Source of the DNA: Lachnospiraceae bacterium UBA7086
GTDB lineage: Bacteria > Bacillota > Clostridia > Lachnospirales > Lachnospiraceae
Direction: 5' to 3'
DNA: 34,252 nt
NCBI GenBank assembly: GCA_002492525.1
Contig: DKZA01000045.1
Span: 1 to 34,252 of the forward strand
This document shows positions 25,046 to 32,389 of this stretch, piece by piece. The position numbers and the translations under genes are program-made. Numbering within the stretch: position 1 is the stretch's first letter; every line of letters starts with the position of its first letter. The notes under the pieces are model-generated. The model saw nothing but the letters and a program-made list of their open reading frames with translations. It was not told the DNA's origin and made no database searches.

Positions 25046-25573
25046 CTACACCTCCGGTTCTATCAATCCGTAAGTGTTCCCTTTTCTCTTATATACTACA
25101 TTTACCTGGTCAGTCTCTGCATTGCAGAAAACAAAGAAATTATGTCCCAAAAGCTCCATCTGTACACATGCATCCTCCGGATACATGGGTTTAATGTCAA
25201 ACTTCTTGGTACGAATGATCTGTACCTCCTCGTCATCCATATATTCCCTCTCGATAAACTCCGGGCGAAAATAGGACGTCCCCTGCTTCTTGTCCACCAG
25301 TTTATTCTTATATTTCTTAAGTTGTCTTTCGATGATCTCTTCCACCAGATCAATGGATACATACATGTCGCTGCTGACCTGCTCAGAGCGAATGATATTT
25401 CCCTTGACCGGGATTGTCACCTCTATCTTTTGTCTGTCTTTCTCAACACTCAGTGTAACATGTACTTCTGTCTCCTCGGTAAAAAACTTCTCCAGCTTAC
25501 CGATCTTATCCTCTACTGCCGCTCTTAACCCTTCTGTTACCTCAATGTTCTTACCAATAATTATAAATTTCAT
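25046..25573 (-). CDS. hpf: Ribosome hibernation promoting factor, long form
   Basis: The 175-residue protein has the N-terminal YfiA/HPF domain (MKFIIIGKNIEVTEGLR..., HVTLSVEKDRQKIEVTI) and the C-terminal dimerisation domain of long HPF (VRTKKFDIKPM-type segment, ELLGHNFFVFCNAETDQVNVVYKRKGNTYGLIEP). It joins idle 70S ribosomes into 100S dimers. The start is ATG 25573, with AAGGGG about 9 nt upstream; further in-frame upstream codons lack support. A promoter is at 25716-25744 with four DnaA-box-like sites directly upstream and a palindrome over the -10. Confidence 0.96.
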   Translation of the reverse strand: MKFIIIGKNIEVTEGLRAAVEDKIGKLEKFFTEETEVHVTLSVEKDRQKIEVTIPVKGNIIRSEQVSSDMYVSIDLVEEIIERQLKKYKNKLVDKKQGTSYFRPEFIEREYMDDEEVQIIRTKKFDIKPMYPEDACVQMELLGHNFFVFCNAETDQVNVVYKRKGNTYGLIEPEV

Positions 25574-25710
25574 GTCACTCATCCCCTTCATTGGATTATT
25601 GTGTATGTCTTGTTTTAGTATAGCATATCCGCTGCCATTTTTGCAACAATTTACCAGTCTTTTGTCACACTGCTCCATTTAATACAAACTACACAAAACA
25701 TTCGTTCTAA

Positions 25711-25725
25711 AGGTTACCATAACCT
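25711..25725. promoter_or_regulatory. Palindrome overlapping the hpf -10 region
   Basis: AGGTTA-CCA-TAACCT has perfect 6-bp arms and covers the predicted -10 (25716-25721). Placement suits a repressor site; the protein is unknown. Confidence 0.4.
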
Positions 25726-25744
25726 CCACAATCGTTTCGGTCAA
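25716..25744 (-). promoter_or_regulatory. Candidate hpf promoter
   Basis: TTGACC (25744-25739), 17-nt spacer, TATGGT (25721-25716). The -10 is only 4/6 to consensus, which would suit an activated or regulated promoter. The leader to ATG 25573 would be about 136 nt. Confidence 0.45.
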
Positions 25745-25749
25745 AAACT

Positions 25750-25820
25750 TGTGGATAATGTGGATAAATCCGTGTATAAATCCTTTTTCCAACAGTTCCC
25801 CGCATTTTTACTGTGTATAA
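25750..25820 (+). promoter_or_regulatory. Cluster of four DnaA-box-like 9-mers
   Basis: TGTGGATAA occurs twice back to back (25750-25758, 25759-25767), CGTGTATAA follows at 25771-25779 and TGTGTATAA at 25812-25820. Read on the minus strand three match TTATNCACA exactly and one has a single mismatch; all share one orientation. The stretch from 25821 to 25908 is AT-rich. No dnaA or dnaN is in the window. Confidence 0.6.
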
Positions 25821-25908
25821 CTAAATTGGACAATCTTTTTATCCAAGTACGGATTTTTATTTTTTTGTACAAGATATACAAACGAAATACATTGCAAGCA
25901 CTTTTTAT

Positions 25909-25969
25909 AAAAAGTAAATTTGCTTCGCAAATTAACTTTGCGAGCTTCGCTTCGCGGACTCGGATAAGC
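25909..25969 (+). repeat. REP-like palindromic repeat, complete copy
   Basis: Same elements as the unit at 13343-13402 in opposite orientation: AAAAGTAAATTTGC, hairpin AATTTGC-TTC-GCAAATT, AACTTTGCGAG, then CGC-TTC-GCGGACTCGGATAAGC. It lies between the DnaA-box cluster and the terminator of the NlpC/P60 gene. Confidence 0.75.
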
Positions 25970-25989
25970 AGGTGAATTTTCTATTCCAT

Positions 25990-26036
25990 GAAAGAAACGA
26001 TCCGGCAGGAAATAACTCCTGGCGGATCGTCTCTTT
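25990..26036 (-). terminator. Terminator after the NlpC/P60 gene (bidirectional)
   Basis: A 17-bp stem with one mismatch joins 26033-26017 with 26010-25994 around a 6-nt loop, and TTTC follows on the minus strand. On the plus strand CTCTTTTATCTT follows. Confidence 0.85.
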
Positions 26037-26082
26037 TATCTTATATTATTTCATTTATCTGATATTCCCTGCCAACAAATCT

Positions 26083-27429
26083 TTAGAAGATTCGTCTAAT
26101 GGAAAGAATAGAACGATAGCTTGCATTGGACACGATAATACCTGTTCTGGATGTAGATGCATGAACAATCTGTCCGTTGCCTATATAAATTCCCACATGA
26201 CCGGAATAGCAGACGATATCACCGGGCTGCGCATTCTCCAGGCCGTTGACCGTAGCACCCACGCTTCTGTCCGCTGCGGAGGAGTGAGGCAGGCTCACGC
26301 CAAAGTTATTATATACACTCATAACGAATCCGGAGCAATCTGCACCATTAGTCAAACTGGTTCCGCCATACACATAAGGATTGCCCACAAACTGTAACGC
26401 AAACTGTGCCACATCAGAGCCGGTACTTCCTGTAGGGCTTGCATAAGTCTTACCGCCATCGGTGGTAGTACTGCCCTTCTTAGAAGACTTGTTCTCTTCT
26501 GTCTTTTTCTTAGCGGCCTCTTTCGCAGCCTTTCTTGCTTCTTCTTCCTTGGCAAGTCTGGCCTTCTCTTCTGCAATAGATTCCGCTTTCACGAATTCGG
26601 TGGACAATGTTACATAATCCATGGATACGTAACCGTCACCTTCCTCGATGTTGACCTTCACCCAGCCGTCCAATTCCTCTGTCACGATCAGTTCATCTTC
26701 AATCGGCACCAGACCAAGCACTGTCTCCTCTAAACCGGGCTTTTCCCTTACCTTAAGAGTCGTGGTGGTAACTGTCGCGATACGGGTTCCCACTTCTTTC
26801 GCATAGTCAACGGCATCGTCTCCGGTCACACAAAATTCTCCTTTGACATAGCCTTCTACAGAACCGGAACTAATCTTATACCAACCGTCTTCCTCTTCTA
26901 TAAAGGTTCCTACGGATTTATTATAAAGCTTACCTACAATCTCGCCTTCCTCACTGGGAATGTCTCTTACATTAACATAATCGTTTACTTTCGCGATAAC
27001 CAGATTTTTAAAGCCCTCTTCTTCCTCTGACAAACCGCTTCCTGCGGCAGCTTTCAAGTCTTTGGTATATCCTTCGCTGACAACGATGGTATCCACAATC
27101 TTTTTGTCGGAAGTTTTGCTTATGGTATTTCCCGCACTGACAAGATCCGCATAATTTTCTGCTTTATTGCCTCCCACCGTCACATTGCCCTGCTCCGACT
27201 TCCTGGACGCCTGCTCCTTTTTCTCTTTCTGTGCCGCTTCCTTATCCGACTCTTCCTTTAAGGTAGAAAGTGACGTTGTCTTATCAGAATCCTGTATGGA
27301 AAAATCTATACCGGCTGACGGCAGAACACTTGCCACATTGCCGGAGGCACTTGCCTCAAGTCCCGTTCCTCCAAAAGCAATGGCTGCTGCCATCGCACAG
27401 GCTGCTATTTTCACGCTGTTTTTCTTCAT
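26083..27429 (-). CDS. Secreted SH3b-NlpC/P60 peptidoglycan endopeptidase
   Basis: The 448-residue precursor has a signal peptide (1-28, ending ASASG), a serine/lysine-rich region, two bacterial SH3 domains (about 128-195 and 200-265, for example YVNVRDIPSEEGEIVGKL and LKVREKPGLEETVLGLV), a charged lysine/glutamate linker (about 270-310) and a C-terminal NlpC/P60 domain. The catalytic set is C365 (ADCSGFV), H411 (GHVGIYIG) and H423 (IVHAST). Such enzymes cut the stem peptide between D-glutamate and the diamino acid in cell wall turnover. GAGGTG precedes the ATG. A strong promoter (27471-27499) and a WalR-type box (27444-27460) lie upstream, and a terminator follows. Confidence 0.93.
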   Translation of the reverse strand: MKKNSVKIAACAMAAAIAFGGTGLEASASGNVASVLPSAGIDFSIQDSDKTTSLSTLKEESDKEAAQKEKKEQASRKSEQGNVTVGGNKAENYADLVSAGNTISKTSDKKIVDTIVVSEGYTKDLKAAAGSGLSEEEEGFKNLVIAKVNDYVNVRDIPSEEGEIVGKLYNKSVGTFIEEEDGWYKISSGSVEGYVKGEFCVTGDDAVDYAKEVGTRIATVTTTTLKVREKPGLEETVLGLVPIEDELIVTEELDGWVKVNIEEGDGYVSMDYVTLSTEFVKAESIAEEKARLAKEEEARKAAKEAAKKKTEENKSSKKGSTTTDGGKTYASPTGSTGSDVAQFALQFVGNPYVYGGTSLTNGADCSGFVMSVYNNFGVSLPHSSAADRSVGATVNGLENAQPGDIVCYSGHVGIYIGNGQIVHASTSRTGIIVSNASYRSILSIRRIF

Positions 27430-27443
27430 AAAAACACCTCATT

Positions 27444-27460
27444 TGTTACAAAATTGTTAC
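27444..27460. promoter_or_regulatory. WalR (YycF)-type box upstream of the wall hydrolase
   Basis: TGTTAC-AAAAT-TGTTAC matches the published WalR consensus TGTWAH-N5-TGTWAH, and the other strand also matches (TGTAAC-AATTT-TGTAAC). It lies just downstream of the predicted transcription start (about 27464), a position that in Bacillus goes with repression. Confidence 0.55.
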
Positions 27461-27470
27461 ATCTGAGTAT

Positions 27471-27499
27471 AATATAGCATCGCCTGTTTATTTTGTCAA
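27471..27499 (-). promoter_or_regulatory. Promoter of the NlpC/P60 gene
   Basis: TTGACA (27499-27494), 17-nt spacer, TATATT (27476-27471): a near-consensus vegetative promoter. Leader about 35 nt. Confidence 0.75.
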
Positions 27500-27694
27500 C
27501 CACATCATATACTATTAAAAAATGCGCTTTTACGCAATTTATTGTGGTTTTTCCCAAAAATACCAGTACTTTATTCCCATTGTTCCCGATATTTATGTGA
27601 ATTATATAACTTTAATACCCTCTCAAGCTCCAAATTACTTTGTAACATTTCCGAAACATCTTTGAAATGGTTGTCACAACTCTTTCTGCCCTTG

Positions 27695-28609
27695 TCATAT
27701 CTGTGTAAGATACCGTTCCACAGACGAAACCGCGCAAGCCCCGTCCGCCACTGCCGTTACAATCTGCCTAAGAGCTTTGGTACGGATATCTCCTGCCGCG
27801 AAAATACCCGGTACATCAGTGACACAATCCTCTCCAGCCACCAGATACCCTTTCTCATCACAGGCCACCGTTCCGGCAAAAGCTTCCGTGCAAGGGTGCA
27901 TCCCCACCGCAATAAACACACCCTCCACGGCCAGGTCCTTTTCCTGCTCCTCTTGTTTCTGGCAGAGTGTCACACCTTCCACCAGATCGTTGCCAAAAAT
28001 TTTTGAGACTGTACAGTTCCAAAGGATCTCCACATTTTCACAGGCAAAAAGCTTCTCCTGAAGGATCTTGGCGGCCCGTAAACTGTCCCGCCTGTGAATC
28101 AGATAAACTTTACGGCACATTCTGGCCAGATAAACAGCATCCTCTACGGCTACGTCACCGCCACCAACCACGGCCACATCCCTGCCTTTGAAAAAAGCAC
28201 CGTCACAGGTAGCACAGTAAGATACGCCTCTGCCCTTCCACTCCTGCTCTCCCGGAACCTGTAAAAGCGCATGTTCCGCCCCGGCAGCCAGGATCAGACT
28301 CTTTGCCTCGTAAACAGTACCAGAAGCCGTCTCCACCGCCTTGGTCTGTCCGTTGTTATGAATTGCCGTGACCTTCTCCTTGATAAACGTCACATCCATT
28401 TTATCTGTATGCTCACGAAATTTTGTACCCAGGTCAAACCCGTTGATGCCGGGCAGGCCCAGATAATTATCCACTTCATAGGTATTTAAAACTTGCCCGC
28501 CGCTCATGGGCGTCTGTTCTATGACCACAAGATCAAGACCCGCACGTTTTCCATAGACTGCCGCAGATAAACCGGCCGGGCCGGCACCGATAATAATAAG
28601 ATCGTACAT
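27695..28609 (-). CDS. trxB: Thioredoxin reductase
   Basis: The 304-residue flavoenzyme moves electrons from NADPH to thioredoxin. FAD site GAGPAG (8-13), redox-active CATC (132-135, in SYCATCDGAFF), NADPH Rossmann GGGDVAVEDA (149-158) and IHRRDSLRAAK, whose HRR motif points to NADPH rather than ferredoxin as donor, and the C-terminal GIFAAGDI. GGAGG stands 6 nt before the ATG. The 332-nt gap upstream holds a MITE-like element and a diverged REP unit. No clear terminator follows in the 265 nt before the NlpC/P60 start. Confidence 0.95.
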   Translation of the reverse strand: MYDLIIIGAGPAGLSAAVYGKRAGLDLVVIEQTPMSGGQVLNTYEVDNYLGLPGINGFDLGTKFREHTDKMDVTFIKEKVTAIHNNGQTKAVETASGTVYEAKSLILAAGAEHALLQVPGEQEWKGRGVSYCATCDGAFFKGRDVAVVGGGDVAVEDAVYLARMCRKVYLIHRRDSLRAAKILQEKLFACENVEILWNCTVSKIFGNDLVEGVTLCQKQEEQEKDLAVEGVFIAVGMHPCTEAFAGTVACDEKGYLVAGEDCVTDVPGIFAAGDIRTKALRQIVTAVADGACAVSSVERYLTQI

Positions 28610-28634
28610 GGTTCTCCTCCATTCTGTATTTATT

Positions 28635-28775
28635 TAGGTAATTGCGAAACTCATTTCTATGCTGTAATTATTGTGCAAATAGTATAACCATAAGCAGACC
28701 CTTGGAAAGCGCGTCTGTGTTGGTTATACTATTTGTACAATTTCAACAATCGTGGGTGAGTTTCGCAATTACCTA
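28635..28775. mobile_element. MITE-like element, 141 bp, upstream of trxB
   Basis: Perfect 19-bp terminal inverted repeats (28635-28653 and 28757-28775, TAGGTAATTGCGAAACTCA) are flanked on both sides by TTTATT (28629-28634 and 28776-28781), a possible target duplication, though AT-rich. A second internal inverted repeat (28671-28690 with 28721-28740) and CAGAC...GTCTG at the centre make almost the whole element foldable. There is no coding sequence. Each internal arm contains AATAGTATAAC, a -10-like sequence facing inward. Confidence 0.6.
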
Positions 28776-28804
28776 TTTATTATAATATATTAGGAAATTT
28801 CTTC

Positions 28805-28836
28805 GCTTATCCGGGGCTGCAAAGCAGTCCTCGCAA
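28805..28836 (-). repeat. Diverged REP-like unit upstream of the SDR gene
   Basis: GCTTATCCGGGGCTGC-AAA-GCAGTCCTCGCAA keeps the frame of the REP unit (GCTTATCCG...CTCGCAA) but the stem bases have changed together (CTGC/GCAG for CCGC/GCGG), so the pairing is preserved. Two further hairpins of CGAGC-TTT-GCTCG type follow. Confidence 0.55.
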
Positions 28837-28851
28837 TCGAGCTTTGCTCGT

Positions 28852-28874
28852 AATCGAGCTTTGCTCGATTTTTT
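28852..28874 (+). terminator. Terminator-like hairpin before the SDR gene
   Basis: AATCGAGC-TTT-GCTCGATT followed by TTTT on the plus strand. No plus-strand gene precedes it, so it may insulate the SDR gene from transcription arising in the MITE. Confidence 0.6.
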
Positions 28875-28941
28875 ATAGTATTTGCTTTTTCTTTCCTTTT
28901 ATCTGTAGTATAATTCTACCAGAAAGGGGTTGTCAAAAGAT

Positions 28942-29682
28942 ATGGATATCGTTTCTTCTACTAATCATAAATCCGCCCTTGTCACCGGTGCTTCCAGGGG
29001 TATCGGCCTGGCCATAGCAGAGGAACTGGCTAAGGCAGGTTATCAGCTTTATCTCACCTGTCATCACTCCGGCGATACTCTGACGGCTGTGTCAGAAAGG
29101 CTGTCAAACACCTATCAGATCCCATGTAAAGCCATAATAGCAGATATGGGAAATCCGGAAGAAGTGACACGAGTGTTTTCACAGATTCGTGATTTGACTC
29201 TATTAGTCAACAATGCCGGCATCTCTTATATCGGCCTTCTGCATGAAATGTCTGTGGAAGATTGGCGGGAAGTAATGCGGGTCAATCTGGACTCCATGTT
29301 CTACTGCTGCCGTCTGGCCATCCCCCTGATGCTCCGGCACCATGCCGGTAAAATCATCAATATCTCTTCGGTCTGGGGACGTGTGGGCGCCTCCGCAGAA
29401 GTGGCTTACTCCGCTTCCAAAGGCGGCGTGGATGCTTTTACAAAAGCTTTAGCCAAAGAACTGGCCCCCAGCAACATTCAGGTCAACGCCATCGCCTGTG
29501 GCGTGATCGACACCGATATGAACCGTTGCTTTTCCGAAGAAGATATGGCGATGCTTCGAGAAGAAATACCAGCCGACCGAATCGGTCAACCAATAGAAGC
29601 CGCACAATTACTGCTCTCCATTCTTAATGGGCCAGACTATCTGACCGGCCAGGTCATTACTCTGGACGGCGGATGGACATAA
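28942..29682 (+). CDS. SDR-family oxidoreductase, FabG-like
   Basis: The 246-residue short-chain dehydrogenase has the nucleotide-binding GASRGIG (16-22), NNAG (90-93), the catalytic S143, Y156 and K160 (ISSVWG, AYSASKGG), and ends in QVITLDGGWT, typical of 3-oxoacyl-ACP reductase-like enzymes. The substrate cannot be read from the sequence; no fatty-acid synthesis genes are adjacent, so it may be a FabG paralogue of the YmfI type. ATG 28942 has AAAGGGG about 12 nt upstream; a TTG at 28930 is too close to it. A TATAAT lies at 28909-28914 with a poor -35. It overlaps the convergent MATE gene by 26 nt. Confidence 0.88.
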   Translation: MDIVSSTNHKSALVTGASRGIGLAIAEELAKAGYQLYLTCHHSGDTLTAVSERLSNTYQIPCKAIIADMGNPEEVTRVFSQIRDLTLLVNNAGISYIGLLHEMSVEDWREVMRVNLDSMFYCCRLAIPLMLRHHAGKIINISSVWGRVGASAEVAYSASKGGVDAFTKALAKELAPSNIQVNAIACGVIDTDMNRCFSEEDMAMLREEIPADRIGQPIEAAQLLLSILNGPDYLTGQVITLDGGWT

Positions 29683-31015
29683 GTTTATTCACTACGATAA
29701 AGTAACTTGGAATCAATACGGCATCTGCCCCCACCCAGGCAGCCGTTTCCGCAAAGAAAATTCCAACCTCTCCAAATAACATCGGAAGAAGAATCACGGA
29801 CAGGGTCCGCATCACAAACTCCGCCACGCCGGACAACATGGGCAGTACCGTATTACCCATACCCTGAATGGCAGAACGGGTCACATGTATCACATAAAGA
29901 ACCGGCAGACTGAAACTCATAACCGCCAGATAAAAATAAGCAATCTGCATCGTCTGCTCCACCACATCCGGTGTCCCTGAAATAAAAAGTCCCAGAATAT
30001 ATTTACCAAGTCCCAGCATAATCAAAGCGATGATGACAGAAGTGCCCATGGCAATCCCCATGGCTGCCCGCATACCACTGCGGATTCGATCTATCTTACC
30101 GGCTCCCAGATTCTGACCCACATAAGTCACCATGGCATAACCGTATGAAATACCTGCGATTTCTAACAAACCATAAAGTTTATTCGTAGCCGTAAACCCT
30201 GCAATGAAAATCACGCCATAGCTGTTTACCACAAACTGCACGATCATGCCGCCAATGGCAATAATCCCGTTCTGGAAAGCCATGGGAAGTCCCAGCACAA
30301 ACAAGCGTACCGTGCGTTCCCTGTGCAGCCTAAAGTCTGATCTTACCATCTTAAGGAAAGTAATCTTTCTGATATGCCAGAAACAAAATCCACCGGAAAC
30401 CAACTGCGCGATCAGCGTCGCTGCCGCCGCACCGGCAATTCCCCATTCAAATCCCATCACAAACAGATAATCTAAGACTATATTGGTCAATGATGCTATG
30501 ACCATCGCATTTAACGGTGTCCTGCTGTCCCCCAGAGACCTTAAGATACAAGCCAGCAGATTATAGAGCATCATAATAGGCACGCCGGCAAACATGATCC
30601 GTAGATAAAGCAAAGTATAGTCTATAATCTCCGCAGGTGTCTGCAAAAGCATCAGAACCGGCCTGGCCGCCAACTGCCCCAATCCCACCAGAACGACTGC
30701 CGACAAAAGAGATAGAGCAGCCGCGCTTCCCACGCTCTTTCTCAGTTCATCCTCCCTGCCCGCGCCAAATTCCTGAGCCATTTTAATGCCGAATCCCTGC
30801 GTCAGTCCCTGAATAATCCCCAGCATCAGCCAATTGAGCCAGTCCGAGGCTCCAACCGCCGCCAGCGCATTAACACCCAGATACTGCCCCACCACCATGG
30901 TATCCACTACCGTATATAGTTGTTGAAACACATTTCCTGCCGCCAAAGAAAGAGAAAAAGTCAGCAATAACTTTGCCGGCTTTCCTTCGGTCATATTTTT
31001 AACATGAGATGCCAT
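29657..31015 (-). CDS. MATE-family multidrug exporter
   Basis: This 452-residue protein with about 12 membrane spans shows the MATE pattern: PAKLLLTFSLSLAAGNVFQQLYTVVDTMVVGQYLG at the N terminus, QGFGIKMAQEFGAG, and in the second half YVGQNLGAGKIDRIRSG. It should exchange drugs or metabolites for Na+ or H+ across the membrane. AAAGGA stands 8 nt before ATG. It follows the YitT gene by 23 nt and is probably in the same transcript. The C-terminal codons overlap the SDR gene end. Confidence 0.92.
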   Translation of the reverse strand: MASHVKNMTEGKPAKLLLTFSLSLAAGNVFQQLYTVVDTMVVGQYLGVNALAAVGASDWLNWLMLGIIQGLTQGFGIKMAQEFGAGREDELRKSVGSAAALSLLSAVVLVGLGQLAARPVLMLLQTPAEIIDYTLLYLRIMFAGVPIMMLYNLLACILRSLGDSRTPLNAMVIASLTNIVLDYLFVMGFEWGIAGAAAATLIAQLVSGGFCFWHIRKITFLKMVRSDFRLHRERTVRLFVLGLPMAFQNGIIAIGGMIVQFVVNSYGVIFIAGFTATNKLYGLLEIAGISYGYAMVTYVGQNLGAGKIDRIRSGMRAAMGIAMGTSVIIALIMLGLGKYILGLFISGTPDVVEQTMQIAYFYLAVMSFSLPVLYVIHVTRSAIQGMGNTVLPMLSGVAEFVMRTLSVILLPMLFGEVGIFFAETAAWVGADAVLIPSYFIVVNKLMSIRRPE

Positions 31016-31038
31016 CTGTTTGTCCTTTTCCTTCTATA

Positions 31039-31896
31039 TTAAATGTACTTTCGGAATCCTTTGCCCATAATCTCACTGCTCTTCGTCACCATCAGAAAAG
31101 CTTCCGGATCCACAGACTGGATACGGCGCTCCAGAAGCACCGCCTGCTTGGGATCCATGACTGTCAGGATTACTACCTTGTCCTTATGTGTGTAGGCACC
31201 CTCCGCCTTGTACACCGTGGCGCTGCGTTTCAGATCATTCATAATATAATCGCAGATAGGCTCCGGCTTACTGCATATGATCGTGAAATATTTACTCAGC
31301 TTCATACGCTCAATCGCCTTATCAATCAACAATGTCTTAGCCATCAGACCACAGACAGAAAAAAGGCCCGTCCTTGTATCAAAGACAAAATAAGCCACAA
31401 ACACAATGATTGCATCCACCGCCAAAAGCGCTGAAGAAATATTCATGGTCGAATATTTTCTAAGAACCATGGCTATAATATCTGTCCCGCCGCCGGAAGC
31501 ATTTTCATAAAAGAGAATCGCCGAAGCCAGTGCCGGCAAAGCGATCGCGTAAAACAATTCCAGCATGGTTTCATTGGTAAGCGGCGCCGGCATGGGAATC
31601 ACAGCTTCCATAATATTGAGCAATACAGATGACAGTACTGTTACATATGCCGTCTTCACACCAAAATTTCTGCCAAGGAACATAAATCCGAATACCAGCA
31701 GAAGCATATTGATGGCCAGATTAATCTGCGAAGCCGTGAACGGTACAAAATGTGTCACCACCACTGCAAGACCGGACACACCTCCAAAAGAGAAATTATT
31801 GGGAAACTTAAATACATAGATGCCGATGTCCATAAGAACCACGGCAACCGTTATCAGTATATATTCCTTTATCATCTGCCTGCGCTTGTCATTCAT
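31039..31896 (-). CDS. YitT-family membrane protein (DUF161/DUF2179)
   Basis: The 285-residue protein has five or six membrane spans (about 10-185), including PNNFSFGGVSGLAVV and ENASGGGTDIIAMVLRKYS, and a soluble C-terminal domain (about 195-285, YFTIICSKPEPICDYIMNDLKRSATVYKAEGAYTHKDKVVILTVM) matching DUF2179. The function of the family is unknown. ATG 31896 is chosen because GGGAGG lies about 6 nt upstream; a GTG at 31953 would start inside the tail of the tRNA terminator. The MATE gene follows after 23 nt. Confidence 0.92.
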   Translation of the reverse strand: MNDKRRQMIKEYILITVAVVLMDIGIYVFKFPNNFSFGGVSGLAVVVTHFVPFTASQINLAINMLLLVFGFMFLGRNFGVKTAYVTVLSSVLLNIMEAVIPMPAPLTNETMLELFYAIALPALASAILFYENASGGGTDIIAMVLRKYSTMNISSALLAVDAIIVFVAYFVFDTRTGLFSVCGLMAKTLLIDKAIERMKLSKYFTIICSKPEPICDYIMNDLKRSATVYKAEGAYTHKDKVVILTVMDPKQAVLLERRIQSVDPEAFLMVTKSSEIMGKGFRKYI

Positions 31897-31962
31897 GCCA
31901 ACCTCCCGCTCAGAGCCGTTTACTGCAATCGTGATATCCTTATGCTCTGACACAATTTCTTC

Positions 31963-32003
31963 AAAAAGAGAAGCCAGAATGTACCTGTCATTCCAGCTTC
32001 TCT
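31963..32003 (-). terminator. Terminator of the tRNA pair
   Basis: A 15-bp stem with two G-U pairs (32003-31989 with 31981-31967) and a 7-nt loop is followed by TTTT on the minus strand, 9 nt beyond tRNA-Val. Confidence 0.9.
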
Positions 32004-32011
32004 TTCATCAG

Positions 32012-32085
32012 TGGAAGCAATGGGGCTCGAACCCATGACCTCTCGCGTGTGAGGCGAACGCTCATCCCGGCTGAGCTATGCTTCC
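32012..32085 (-). tRNA. tRNA-Val (anticodon CAC)
   Basis: Acceptor GGAAGCA pairs with TGCTTCC; D-arm TAGCTCAGC...GAGC; anticodon loop CTCACAC gives CAC (codon GUG); T-arm GGGTTCGAGCCCC. The 3' CCA is not encoded. It is second in the two-tRNA transcript. Confidence 0.95.
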
Positions 32086-32089
32086 AGAC

Positions 32090-32162
32090 TGGAGATAGCG
32101 AGACTCGAACTCGTGACCTATACGTTGCGAACGTATCGCTCTCCCAACTGAGCTATATCCCC
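32090..32162 (-). tRNA. tRNA-Ala (anticodon CGC)
   Basis: Acceptor GGGGATA pairs with TATCTCC with the G3-U70 pair that identifies alanine tRNAs. Anticodon stem ATACG/CGTAT with loop TTCGCAA gives CGC (codon GCG). The base of the T-stem has an A-C mismatch. CCA is not encoded. It lies 4 nt upstream of tRNA-Val. Confidence 0.93.
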
Positions 32163-32171
32163 CTACCAAAG

Positions 32172-32199
32172 ATTATAGCACGCAGAAAATAAAAAGCAA
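32172..32199 (-). promoter_or_regulatory. Promoter of the tRNA-Ala/tRNA-Val pair
   Basis: TTGCTT (32199-32194), 16-nt spacer, TATAAT (32177-32172). The start would be about 3 nt before the tRNA-Ala 5' end. Confidence 0.6.
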
Positions 32200-32292
32200 T
32201 AAAAAAATCCTGTTATGCGCTACGGGAAAAGTGAATCCGTTACTTTTCACACGTTAGCCAAGAGTGACGCCTGAAACAAATAGAATACCTGG

Positions 32293-32321
32293 TTGTCAAA
32301 GCAATCGAAAAATAATATAAT
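32293..32321 (+). promoter_or_regulatory. Promoter for the two-TM protein gene
   Basis: TTGTCA (32293-32298), 17-nt spacer, TATAAT (32316-32321). Leader about 60 nt to ATG 32390. Confidence 0.75.
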
Positions 32322-32389
32322 AAATACTGGTAAACAAAATGTTTTAACAAGAATTTGCATTAATAATATCTAACAGATTCAGGAGACAA

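Noticed and set aside
25574..25678. Upstream extension of hpf
   Set aside because: The HPF family starts at MKFII; the extra 35 residues have no ribosome site and overlap the leader.
25690..25912. DnaA-box cluster plus AT-rich stretch as a replication origin
   Set aside because: No dnaA, dnaN or rpmH nearby and no unwinding-element repeats seen; promoter-linked boxes fit the data better.
32226..32248. Hairpin GAAAAGT...ACTTTTC as a terminator
   Set aside because: The stem is short and AT-rich, with no gene ending close by on either strand.
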